From contig NZ_CP126110.1 of NCBI RefSeq assembly GCF_030123405.1, positions 1,798,001 to 1,862,000 on the forward strand: a stretch of DNA of 64,000 nucleotides, given 5' to 3'. A program made the translations under genes and the position numbers. The notes below the pieces were generated by a model, which saw nothing but the letters and a program-made list of their open reading frames with translations, searched no databases and had not been told where the DNA came from. This DNA comes from Neobacillus sp. WH10. Lineage in GTDB: Bacteria > Bacillota > Bacilli > Bacillales > Cytobacillaceae. Positions 8,478 to 16,168 of the stretch are shown piece by piece; positions within the stretch are counted from its first letter, which is position 1; each line of letters begins with the position of its first letter.

Positions 8478-9632
8478 CTATGACCATCTTTTTAAATAAT
8501 GCTCCAATCTATTTAGGCCTATCTCCAATGTCTCCATCGAACAAGCGAAAGAAAGTCGAAAATATCCTTCACCATATTCGGAAAATGCACTGCCTGGAAC
8601 AACGGCTACTTTTGTTTCAGTTACAAGCTTAAGTGCAAAGTCAAAGCTATTAAGAGGGATGGATGTAGGTATTTTTACAAAGAAATAAAATGCACCATCA
8701 GGCTTCACAACGTAAAAGCCCATTGAGGTTAAACGCTTATAAACATAATCTCTCCTTTTTATATACTCCTTTTTCATTGCAAGTGCGTCATCAAATCCTA
8801 CGGTTAAGGCTTCATAAGCTGCTTTCTGTGCAATAGAATTTGCACAAGATACATTATATTGGTGAACCTTTAATATATGCTTTGTGATGTTTTCGGGAGC
8901 AAATAAAAAGCCTATTCTCCAGCCTGTCATCGAGTGGGATTTGGAGAGTCCATTTATTACTATTGTCTTTTCTTTTAAAAAGCTCGCAATCGAAGCATGC
9001 TTTTGATCAAAGGTGAGTTCACTGTAAATTTCGTCTGCAAGAATAAAAATATCCTTATCCTTTAAAAATTCAGCTATTTCCTTCAACTCTTCTTTAGAGA
9101 GGCTTACGCCAGTCGGATTTGACGGATACGGCAAGACAATGCAGCGAGTTTTGTCTGTAATATATGGTTTGATCATTTCTAATGTAAAGCGAAATTGATT
9201 TTCACGAATATCTACATGTACTGGAACAGCACCCATCATGTGAATAATCGGTTCATAGCCAGGATAAATAGGACCTGGTAATATAACTTCTAAACCTTCT
9301 GCCAAAATCGTTCGAAAAGCAATATCAATTGCTTCACTTGCCCCCATAGTCACAATTACTTCTGTTTCAGGAGTATAGTCCAAACCATATTTTTTTGCGA
9401 CAAAATCACATGCTGCTTTTCTTAATTCAATGGTACCTGCATTATGAGTATAGGAAGTAAAGTCATTATCAATCGCAGTAATGCCAGCATTTTTCACATG
9501 CTCAGGGGTTGGGAAATCTGGCTGACCAATAGTAAAAGAAATAAGGTCATCCATATGTGCTACCATATTAAAAAATTTTCTTATTCCGGAGATTTCGATA
9601 GTTTTTACTTTTTGATTAATTAAATGCTCCAA
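8478..9632 (-). CDS. patA: PLP aminotransferase A (N-acetyl-LL-diaminopimelate aminotransferase)
   Basis: Class I/II aminotransferase, 384 aa. Visible PLP residues: GASEAID (97-103), SNPTG (171-175), DEIYSE (200-205) and Schiff-base Lys231 in LSKSHSMTGWRIG. In B. subtilis PatA carries out the transamination of the acetyl branch of diaminopimelate synthesis (established). The partner enzymes DapH and DapL are encoded 9-10 kb downstream in this window. The start is TTG with AAAGGATG upstream. It is convergent with the preceding small gene. Confidence 0.93.
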   Translation of the reverse strand: MEHLINQKVKTIEISGIRKFFNMVAHMDDLISFTIGQPDFPTPEHVKNAGITAIDNDFTSYTHNAGTIELRKAACDFVAKKYGLDYTPETEVIVTMGASEAIDIAFRTILAEGLEVILPGPIYPGYEPIIHMMGAVPVHVDIRENQFRFTLEMIKPYITDKTRCIVLPYPSNPTGVSLSKEELKEIAEFLKDKDIFILADEIYSELTFDQKHASIASFLKEKTIVINGLSKSHSMTGWRIGFLFAPENITKHILKVHQYNVSCANSIAQKAAYEALTVGFDDALAMKKEYIKRRDYVYKRLTSMGFYVVKPDGAFYFFVKIPTSIPLNSFDFALKLVTETKVAVVPGSAFSEYGEGYFRLSFACSMETLEIGLNRLEHYLKRWS

Positions 9633-9741
9633 TATTGTTCATCCTTTCGCCTAGGATCATTCGGCATTCTAGAATATTTTGATTATAGACTATAATCAGC
9701 AAAAGATTCTACTTTTTTGAGAAAGGCTATTTAGGAGAAAT

Positions 9742-9780
9742 AAAAAAACGACCTGAGTTTTAACTCAAGACCGTTTTTTT
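9742..9780 (-). terminator. terminator of the 66-aa gene
   Basis: On the minus strand CGGTCTTGAGTT and AACTCAGGTCG form a stem followed by seven T. Confidence 0.8.
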
Positions 9781-9818
9781 AGGGGTAAGGGGGGTATATA
9801 TCAAATTAAAGAGTAATA

Positions 9819-10019
9819 TTAATAACCATAATCCCAGTCAACTTCATCTTCGTGCCAGAAAACAGGTGAGACTGAGTCAAATTTAACAATTTTTTCATCA
9901 AGCTTGCAGCTGCAATGATCACAACCACATTGCTCTTTGATTTCTTTGTAAAAGGAATGGTCAACATCTTCTATAAACGTGATTTTCTGCTCTTGAAAAA
10001 GAATTGCAGTTCCTTTCAT
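9819..10019 (-). CDS. small Cys-rich conserved-looking protein of unknown function
   Basis: 66 aa from an ATG with GAGGTG upstream, and a terminator of its own. The middle holds a CGCDHCSC cluster (four Cys and one His in eight residues), which suggests a metal site. The C-terminal half is acidic and aromatic, ending in VDWDYGY. I do not recognise a family. A good ribosome binding site and a terminator support a real gene. Confidence 0.65.
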   Translation of the reverse strand: MKGTAILFQEQKITFIEDVDHSFYKEIKEQCGCDHCSCKLDEKIVKFDSVSPVFWHEDEVDWDYGY

Positions 10020-10192
10020 GCAAATACACCTCTTCTAAAGTTTATTGCTGTGTATTTATTTTCTACACCTTATGAATGTATTGTAATTCGGAATGAAGGA
10101 AACGTCTATTCAATTGTGATAGTGTTCACAAATTTCTCAAGAAGATGTTGCGAAAATAAGACATCCGAATAATATGATTGATTGTTGAAAAA

Positions 10193-10223
10193 GAAGAAAA
10201 GCCAGGACACATTTTTCCTGACT
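10193..10223 (-). terminator. ykyB terminator
   Basis: Minus-strand AGTCAGGA pairs with TCCTGGCT (one G-U pair) and is followed by a T-rich stretch. Confidence 0.65.
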
Positions 10224-10236
10224 TTTTCCATTACAT

Positions 10237-10719
10237 TTATGAGTAACGTTCGCCTAATTTCTTGAAAATCGGTTTTTGGTATGTTCGTTGTTTTTTTTGA
10301 GGATTCGATGGTGGATTCTCAAACTCAGAGATTCCCGTATAGGATTGCAACAACGCTTTTGCTATAGTAAGTGAAAGTACAGCCTTTGGATTTCTGACGC
10401 TTCCATCTAATTTGCCAAGATGGGGAAGATCATGAAAATCAGATTTGGTTGGAGGAATATGAAATGTATATCTTCCACATTCGACGAGCACATCGGATTG
10501 CTGTTGGCTATTTCGCGGATGTTCGGAAAAATGGAGACCTACTTTTCTTGCCTTGCCTTCATTAATCAATTTTTTAAGTGACTCTTGTTTCAATTTGTAC
10601 AAAAATTTGGGGTTTAGTGCTGTTTTTGCATGGCGATTCACGATAAAGACAGCTTGTGCGAGGTTTTCAATGGTTAGACCTAAATTTTTTTGGGGATGTT
10701 TCGGATCGTGATTCAACAT
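10237..10719 (-). CDS. ykyB: YkyB-like protein
   Basis: 160 aa, a basic soluble protein of the YkyB family, which is restricted to Bacillales; function unknown. Position (patA - ykyB - ykuE) and length agree with B. subtilis ykyB. The ATG at 10719 is chosen because AAAGGAG ends five bases before it; the ATG 15 bases upstream lies at the edge of that ribosome binding site. The gap upstream (10720-10994) shows only AT-rich sequence and a short inverted repeat TAGAATT/AATTCTA near 10832. Confidence 0.85.
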   Translation of the reverse strand: MLNHDPKHPQKNLGLTIENLAQAVFIVNRHAKTALNPKFLYKLKQESLKKLINEGKARKVGLHFSEHPRNSQQQSDVLVECGRYTFHIPPTKSDFHDLPHLGKLDGSVRNPKAVLSLTIAKALLQSYTGISEFENPPSNPQKKQRTYQKPIFKKLGERYS

Positions 10720-10994
10720 ATGTTCTCCTTTCATTCTTTTAAAACATCTACATTATACCTTGTTTCCAGTAAAATAGAAATAAAGCATAGGCTTTTTTTC
10801 ATTTCTTCATTCAATTCAATGAAATACGGAGTAGAATTGTAATTCTATAGTATGAATGGACTGAAACCATTTTAGTGAAATAATCATTATTTTCTATTAA
10901 TTATTTTCTTCCAGTTAATTTCATTGTAAAATAGAACTTTTAGAATGTAAAAACATTATTTTAAAAAATCAGAACTTTTTCACAGAAACTTAAT

Positions 10995-11035
10995 AAATAA
11001 AATCCTTATCATTTATTGGATAAGGATTTTATTTA
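10995..11035 (-). terminator. ykuE terminator
   Basis: AAATAAAATCCTTATC pairs with GATAAGGATTTTATTT. The stem overlaps the ykuE stop codon. Confidence 0.8.
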
Positions 11036-11905
11036 TCCCTCTGGTTTAAGAGTAAAAATTGTTAACTCCGGTTTAGCCAAAAATCGAAAAGGAAGTCGAG
11101 TTGTACCTATTCCTCTGTTTACATAGAGGGTTAACGGATTTTCCTCTCCTATCGAATAAAGTCCTTCGGGATACTTTTGGGCAAATGGAGGTTTGACAAG
11201 CGCCCCGATAAATGGAATTTTAACCTGTCCGCCGTGGCTGTGTCCGCTGATTTGCCAATGGATTGGATATTGCATAGCTGAATCAGCAAGGTCAGGGGCA
11301 TGGGATAACAATAAAGTAAATCGGTTATCCGGTACTTTTTTTAAGGCTAACGGCAAATCGGGGCTTCCTAACATCGCATCGTCAATACCAAGCAGATAAA
11401 TGCTGCTGCCATCTTTCAATTTAATTGGGATGGATTCATTCAAAAGGACGTTGAAATTGGTAGTCTCCATAATATTACGGTAAATTTCAGACCCATAGCC
11501 GCCATGGTCATGGTTTCCAAAAATGCAGTATTTCCCAAGAGGGGCATGTAATTTTTCTAAAATAGGTAGTAAATTATTGATTTCTGTATATTTATTTGGT
11601 TCATCCATTAAATCGCCGGTAAATAAAATGATGTCAGGCTTTAGGTCATTGATTTTAGCAGCTAATTTCTTGAATTGGGAAAGAGTGTATTGAAATCCTA
11701 GATGGGTATCACTAAATTGAACCATTTTAATTCCCTCAAAGCTTTTCGGGATTAATGGATGTTTAATTTGCTGTTCTTGAATATCGAGTAGTGAGGGTTC
11801 AATTCGATGGGCATAGAGGTAACCCCCTGAATTCAACCCAAGAAGAGTTAGAAATGAACCAAATGTACGTTTCAGGAACGTCCTCCTCGTTTGCTTTTTT
11901 TCCAT
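11033..11905 (-). CDS. ykuE: Tat-exported metallophosphoesterase
   Basis: Calcineurin-like phosphoesterase with all metal motifs: FSDTHLG, FTGDLMDE, FGNHDHGG and SGHSHGGQ. The N-terminus carries a twin-arginine signal (TRRTFLKRTFGSFLTLLGL), and B. subtilis YkuE is a known Tat substrate that stays at the cell wall (established). It is 290 aa from the ATG at 11905, preceded by AGGTTGG; a TTG 12 bases upstream lacks a ribosome binding site. The physiological substrate is unknown. Confidence 0.92.
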   Translation of the reverse strand: MEKKQTRRTFLKRTFGSFLTLLGLNSGGYLYAHRIEPSLLDIQEQQIKHPLIPKSFEGIKMVQFSDTHLGFQYTLSQFKKLAAKINDLKPDIILFTGDLMDEPNKYTEINNLLPILEKLHAPLGKYCIFGNHDHGGYGSEIYRNIMETTNFNVLLNESIPIKLKDGSSIYLLGIDDAMLGSPDLPLALKKVPDNRFTLLLSHAPDLADSAMQYPIHWQISGHSHGGQVKIPFIGALVKPPFAQKYPEGLYSIGEENPLTLYVNRGIGTTRLPFRFLAKPELTIFTLKPEG

Positions 11906-12039
11906 TTTTTCTACCAACCTATCTTTTTTTCACTTCCTAGAAAATAGAAGAGTCCATATGTATTTTCTTTAAAAATATTCTATATTGCAAGCAATAAGGT
12001 CCTTTATAAATGCATATTCAATAAAACAAGAAATAATTA

Positions 12040-12062
12040 AAAAAAGCAGTCAAAATGACTGG
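12040..12062 (-). terminator. hairpin with T-run on the minus strand
   Basis: Minus-strand CAGTCATTTTGACTG is followed by C and seven T. It lies more than 400 bases beyond the C39-lipoprotein gene, on the far side of the GC-rich repeat. It may be that gene's outer terminator. Confidence 0.5.
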
Positions 12063-12235
12063 TTAGATTGTTGAGAATGGGGTATTTTCTTGGCAATTTT
12101 TTATTTTGTCAGAATCTAAATACCAAATTTATTGAATTCCTATTCACTTTGGCTAGACTCTTTTGGCTTAAACATTGATTTCATCACTTATTTTTTAATT
12201 TATTTGTTGAGTTGAAGGTCTTTATTGAAAGCACT

Positions 12236-12368
12236 CTGTTGATTGGCGCGGAAGGCACGAAGACTCCTGCGGGAGTACGGGGCAGGGGAGACCCCGCAGG
12301 AGCGAAGCGACGAGGAGACTCCCCGGCACGCCCGCGGAAAGCGAAGTGCCTGGAGCGCCACTCAACAG
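12236..12368. repeat. GC-rich palindromic repeat element (MITE-like, Bacillaceae type)
   Basis: A 133-base block far richer in GC than its surroundings. The ends are inverted: CTGTTGATTGGCGC on the left and GCGCCACTCAACAG on the right, with inner GGCAC/GTGCC pairs and a core containing ACTCCTGCGGGAG and GACCCCGCAGGAGCGAAGCG. Repeats of this kind are dispersed in many Bacillaceae genomes (recalled, not searched). It is noncoding: open frames across it occur on both strands without ribosome binding sites. It lies in the 590-base gap between ykuE and the C39 lipoprotein gene, which otherwise holds only terminator hairpins. Confidence 0.7.
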
Positions 12369-12439
12369 ACCTATTTAAAAGCCTATACACCAATATTATT
12401 ATACCAAATTAACGCGGTGAATTATTGGAGTGAATGAAT

Positions 12440-12496
12440 AAAATAAGAGGCTGCCGAGAACTATTCGACAGCAGGGCAGTCAAAAAATGACTGCCC
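12440..12496 (-). terminator. two consecutive hairpins after the C39-lipoprotein gene
   Basis: The first, GGGCAGTCA/TGACTGCCC (12474-12496), directly follows the stop codon. The second, GCTGTCGA/TCGGCAGC (about 12450-12473), is followed on the minus strand by a T-rich run. Together they probably terminate the gene. Confidence 0.6.
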
Positions 12497-13351
12497 TTAT
12501 TTGTAACTTACTGCACGGCTCTGTAAGGCTTTCCAGGACGAAATAAATTGGTCCTTTCCGACTCTTACTTGTTTTTTTCCTGACAGCGGATCATTTAAAT
12601 AGACATAATTGGCATCATATCCAACCAGTACAACCGCATGTAAATCCAAGGGAGTTTTGATATATTGCTGTCCGTGATTCCATCCCTCCCAACGATCGGG
12701 AAGGCGGTAATCCCCTGTTGTCCATACAACCACAGGATATCCGGCCGAAACATGCTCTAATATTTTTTCAAAAGGCTGATTTGTTAAATTAACTGCTCTC
12801 CCTGGTAATTTTTGATTGATTAAGGTAATCATCGGTTTATCGAAAACAGCATACCCAGGGTGTTTTCCTGTCATATCGCCAACGAATCCATCAGCAGGAT
12901 CTCCCCAATGTAAGATATCACCCTTGGGTGACCTGATAAGCGGATCTGAATCCTTCTGAATAGAATGGTACAGGTCCATTTTATTTGTTTCAACGCCAGC
13001 GTAATTAAGTACCATTGCTAGGCTGGTCACTTCACAACCGTATCTTAGCTCAGGGTTTTGGTTGATCTGGATCACATTAAGCATAACCGAATCTTTTTTT
13101 TGAGCAGTACTGACTTCATTGTCTTTAGTACTTTCATTTTTTATGTTAATTACCTGGTCATCTAGATCTTTTATCGTATATGATTTACTTTTTATTTGAT
13201 TAGAGGCTGCATCTCGTGATTTCGTGTTCTCTGTAATCGATGAATTCGGCTGCTTCTTATATATTTGATTTGAACTTTCATTTGTATCAGCTTGAAAGTG
13301 GCCGCATCCAAGCATTGGCAGGATGGAGGCTATTACGTAAAGTTTTTTCAA
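12497..13351 (-). CDS. lipoprotein with C39-like cysteine peptidase domain
   Basis: 284 aa. A short signal ends in the lipobox MLGC (Cys16), followed by a low-complexity Asn/Ser/Lys linker to about residue 95, then a peptidase C39-like domain. Catalytic Cys is in RYGCEVTSLAM, His in LDLHAVVLVGYD, and Asp/Asn in YLNDPLSG. It resembles YvpB-type proteins of Bacillus. Probably an outward-facing hydrolase; the substrate is unknown, and no adjacent ABC exporter or bacteriocin gene is present, so a bacteriocin-processing role is not supported. Divergent from ykuI. Confidence 0.85.
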   Translation of the reverse strand: MKKLYVIASILPMLGCGHFQADTNESSNQIYKKQPNSSITENTKSRDAASNQIKSKSYTIKDLDDQVINIKNESTKDNEVSTAQKKDSVMLNVIQINQNPELRYGCEVTSLAMVLNYAGVETNKMDLYHSIQKDSDPLIRSPKGDILHWGDPADGFVGDMTGKHPGYAVFDKPMITLINQKLPGRAVNLTNQPFEKILEHVSAGYPVVVWTTGDYRLPDRWEGWNHGQQYIKTPLDLHAVVLVGYDANYVYLNDPLSGKKQVRVGKDQFISSWKALQSRAVSYK

Positions 13352-13492
13352 ATTACATATCCTCCTTTGTGGAAGCTTGGGTATAGGATATGATTGTATC
13401 CTTGCAGCTATAATGGTATCCTTTTGGAAAAGAACGAGAAGCTTAAATGAAGCGTATGGTATAACTAGAAATAATTTTTTGGAGGAACTTGG

Positions 13493-14704
13493 ATGGATGC
13501 ATTGGAAATCCTATCGGATCTTGAAAATTGTTTTCCATATTTTCAACCGATTTTTAGTGCTGATGAGCAATGTGTCATTGCATATGAGGTTTTAGGGCGT
13601 TATCACACAGAGGATAACGTTATTAGCTTAGGTCCCTTTTTTCATGATGATCAAATTCCTGATGAATATAAGTTTGAAGTGGATATATTGTTAGTGAATA
13701 AGGCACTTGAAAAAGCGTTAGAGTTTGATGAGAATGTAAGTATTTTTTTGAATAGAAATTCGGAATTATTAATGTTTGAACATGGTGAACCTTTTTTACA
13801 GGAACTTTTAGCATTTGAAAAAAGGGGATTTAGCTTAAATAGAATTGTTCTCGAAATATCCGATCGGAATTATCAAGGTGATTTAGATCAGTTTGATCAT
13901 CTCGTGCAATATTATCGAACGTATGGAGTAAAAATTGCTATTGCAAGTATTGGAAGCGAAAGTCATTATTTTGAACGAATCGGTCAGCTTGAACCAGATA
14001 TTATAAAGATCAATCTTCAGGCATTGAAATCTACGGCAACGGGTATAAATTTTAATGATGTATTGTATTCATTGTCGCTTTTGGCAAGGAAAATAGGTGC
14101 AACGCTATTGTTTGAAAATATTGAAATGAGTTATCAACTCCAGTTTGCTTGGAAAAATGGTGGACACTATTATCAAGGCTATTATTTACATCCACCTGCA
14201 GCAGAATTTATTAGACGTGATTTCTTAAAGTACCGTTTAAAAGAAAAATTCCATGACTTTATCTCATATGAAAAGCGAAAGCTAGAAGCTGTTTATACAA
14301 CAACAGAATATTTTCAGGCGAGGGTTCAAGAAATTGTAATTAAAAACAGAAAGTCAGGCTACGATAACCTTTTTCAAGCGTTAATAAAGGAAATGGACGG
14401 AATAGCTTTTCGAATGTATGTTTGTGATGAGAATGGGTTTCAAAAATCAGCCAATATTTTTAAAGAAAAAAATGGCTGGAGCATACAGTCTGAATACTTA
14501 GATAAAAATTGGAGCTGGCGCCCATATTTTTTAGAAAACATCATAAAAATGCGTCATGAACAAAAGGGAAGATTATCTGATTTGTATTGTGATATTGAAA
14601 CGGGTGAGACCATACGGACTTTTTCATTTCCTGTGAACGAAAATGATTATTTGTTTATCGATATTTCTTACCATTATTTATTTGAACATGACCAATTACT
14701 GTAG
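13493..14704 (+). CDS. ykuI: YkuI-like degenerate EAL-domain protein
   Basis: 403 aa with an N-terminal EAL domain (about 10-245) and a YkuI_C PAS-like domain. The EAL signature reads EVLGR (32-36); FLNRN (85-89) and LEIS (Glu121) are kept. The DDFG motif is IASIG (150-154) and the KxD motif is KIN (172-174), so three acidic metal-ligand positions (Ala151, Ser152, Asn174) are lost. B. subtilis YkuI binds c-di-GMP without measurable hydrolysis (established). This copy should be catalytically dead, perhaps a receptor. Ribosome binding site GGAGG; an extended -10 TGGTATAAC lies at 13457. Confidence 0.9.
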   Translation: MDALEILSDLENCFPYFQPIFSADEQCVIAYEVLGRYHTEDNVISLGPFFHDDQIPDEYKFEVDILLVNKALEKALEFDENVSIFLNRNSELLMFEHGEPFLQELLAFEKRGFSLNRIVLEISDRNYQGDLDQFDHLVQYYRTYGVKIAIASIGSESHYFERIGQLEPDIIKINLQALKSTATGINFNDVLYSLSLLARKIGATLLFENIEMSYQLQFAWKNGGHYYQGYYLHPPAAEFIRRDFLKYRLKEKFHDFISYEKRKLEAVYTTTEYFQARVQEIVIKNRKSGYDNLFQALIKEMDGIAFRMYVCDENGFQKSANIFKEKNGWSIQSEYLDKNWSWRPYFLENIIKMRHEQKGRLSDLYCDIETGETIRTFSFPVNENDYLFIDISYHYLFEHDQLL

Positions 14705-14774
14705 AATGCATCTGCATAGAATGAGACGTGAAGTGGCAATTTAATGATAACATTCATAAGAAGGAGACTTGCTC

Positions 14775-15011
14775 ATGAATCTATTCGTTAATATTCTTGC
14801 CATAGCAATATTCGGAATTCTTGCGGTTTCCCTGGTATATACATTGTCTGTTGCAAGACAACAAAAGACGGTAGAAGGGGAATTAGATACTAAAATTGCT
14901 AAACCAGTACAGGGAAATGTTTACGTAAGAAATCCAATTTTTCTGGCATATGGAATCTTTTTTGCATTGCTACTTTTTATTGTCCTTTTTGTTGCCATAA
15001 CCTTTTTATAA
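14775..15011 (+). CDS. small membrane protein of unknown function
   Basis: 78 aa with two predicted transmembrane helices, one at the extreme N-terminus and one at the C-terminus, separated by a polar loop (VARQQKTVEGELDTKIAK). AAGGAG lies upstream of the chosen ATG at 14775; an in-frame codon two positions earlier is less well spaced. It is 70 bases after ykuI with no terminator between, so co-transcription is likely. A terminator follows. Family not recognised. Confidence 0.7.
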   Translation: MNLFVNILAIAIFGILAVSLVYTLSVARQQKTVEGELDTKIAKPVQGNVYVRNPIFLAYGIFFALLLFIVLFVAITFL

Positions 15012-15046
15012 TAGGTCTCAAGCACGAGAGGCCTATTTTTTTTTTT
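15010..15046 (+). terminator. terminator after ykuI unit
   Basis: AATAGG-TCTC pairs with GAGA-(GG)-CCTATT and is followed by a very long T-run that reaches the edge of the next repeat. Confidence 0.8.
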
Positions 15047-15047
15047 T

Positions 15048-15123
15048 GGCTCTGTTAACCTTGTCTAGGATTCCCGCTCCAATCAACAGAATGGCAAAAT
15101 CAACAATGAGCTTTAACAGAGCC
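15048..15123. repeat. 76-base MITE-like element with 11-bp terminal inverted repeats
   Basis: GGCTCTGTTAA (15048-15058) and TTAACAGAGCC (15113-15123) are perfect inverted repeats. On the minus strand the interior contains CTGTTGATTGGAGCGG, nearly identical to the left end of the GC-rich element at 12236 (CTGTTGATTGGCGCGG). It looks like a related element that lacks the GC-rich core. No ORF. It occupies much of the 304-base gap before ykuJ. Confidence 0.65.
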
Positions 15124-15315
15124 TATTTTAAAAAAAATCCCTATTTATTATATTTTTACTTGGACAAATGAAGTCTATTAATTTATTCTTTTAATATTGG
15201 CATATAAAATGATTCACTTGTAAAATTCTGAAAAAAATTCATCAGGATAGAAACATGCCAAATGAGAAACATAAATGTAGACAGTTTGTTTGTGTTTGAA
15301 AGGAGGAAAAGCCTT

Positions 15316-15552
15316 ATGTCACAGCTTCAAGGTATATTAACAAGGTTAAAAAACCTTCAGGAACAATCTAATAGTGGTGAGCCGGCACAACGTTATTTTG
15401 AGGTAAATGGTGAAAGAAAGTGTCAAGTAACATTTCATCCAAAAACGGAAACATTTGAATTAGAAGTATATAACGAGAAGGAAAAGCCGAAGCGATATCA
15501 ATTTGATAATATTGATATGATTACCATCGAAATTTTTGATTTGATTCAATAG
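15316..15552 (+). CDS. ykuJ: YkuJ-like protein
   Basis: 78 aa cytoplasmic protein matching the YkuJ family across its length: N-terminal SQLQGILTRLKNLQEQ, central QRYFEVNGE, C-terminal FDNIDMITIEIFDLIQ. Function unknown. The ATG at 15316 follows AAAGGAGGA directly; upstream in-frame starts (15262) are not supported. ykuK and ykzF, which follow ykuJ in B. subtilis, are missing here, so ykuL comes next. Confidence 0.9.
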   Translation: MSQLQGILTRLKNLQEQSNSGEPAQRYFEVNGERKCQVTFHPKTETFELEVYNEKEKPKRYQFDNIDMITIEIFDLIQ

Positions 15553-15577
15553 GAACCTTTATTGGTTCCTTATTTTT
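15551..15577 (+). terminator. ykuJ terminator
   Basis: AGGAACC pairs with GGTTCCT, followed by TATTTTTAT. It overlaps the end of ykuJ. Confidence 0.7.
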
Positions 15578-15663
15578 ATATAGGAATCGTTTTAAAATTA
15601 CGCGGAACACCGAAAACTATGATAAAATAAGTCTGTAGAAAAACAAACATTGAGGAGTTTTCG

Positions 15664-16110
15664 GTGATGATCAGTCTTCCCAGTGGGGAATTTTTAGAAC
15701 TAACCATAAAAGAATTAATGATTCCATCTGAACGGGTTGCCCATGTGCAAATTGGAAATAATCTCGAACATGCTTTGCTGGTACTCTCGAAAAGTGGATA
15801 TACTGCCATTCCTGTATTAGATCCACTTTACAAGCTGCATGGGTTAATTAGCACCCCAATTATTATGGATTCCATTCTTGGACTTGAACGAATTGAATTT
15901 GAATTGCTTGAAAACAAACGGGTTGAAGAGGTTATGAAAAGATCGATTCCACGAGTGGTAATTTCTGAGTCGATCATTGTGTGTCTAGATCTACTCGTAA
16001 ACCATCCCTTTCTGTGTGTTGAAAATGAAGATGGATTTTTTGAAGGGATTTTGCCTAGGAGCACGGTTTTAAATCAATTAAATAAAATTGTAAAAAGATT
16101 CAAAAAGTAG
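15664..16110 (+). CDS. ykuL: CBS-domain protein YkuL
   Basis: 148 aa made of two CBS motifs forming one Bateman module (about 15-75 and 85-140), a fold that usually senses adenine nucleotides. In recent B. subtilis work this family is linked to c-di-AMP binding (DarB); I recall this rather than see it. The start is GTG 15664 or the adjacent ATG 15667, both downstream of GAGGAG. Monocistronic, with a terminator at 16125. Confidence 0.85.
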   Translation: MMISLPSGEFLELTIKELMIPSERVAHVQIGNNLEHALLVLSKSGYTAIPVLDPLYKLHGLISTPIIMDSILGLERIEFELLENKRVEEVMKRSIPRVVISESIIVCLDLLVNHPFLCVENEDGFFEGILPRSTVLNQLNKIVKRFKK

Positions 16111-16124
16111 TGAATTGATGCTAA

Positions 16125-16150
16125 GGCTCCCAAAAGGGAGCTATATTTTT
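16125..16150 (+). terminator. ykuL terminator
   Basis: GGCTCCC/GGGAGCT with a short AAAA loop, followed by a T-rich run. Confidence 0.75.
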
Positions 16151-16168
16151 TCGGCTTGAGGTGTTTTG

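Noticed and set aside
12184..12437. Three overlapping open frames across the GC-rich repeat, on both strands
   Set aside because: They exist because GC-rich sequence has few stops; no ribosome binding sites, Arg/Pro/Ala-rich nonsense composition, and they lie within a palindrome.
12497..13351. C39-like protein as part of a bacteriocin export system
   Set aside because: No ABC transporter, double-glycine peptide or immunity gene nearby; it is a lipoprotein facing outward.
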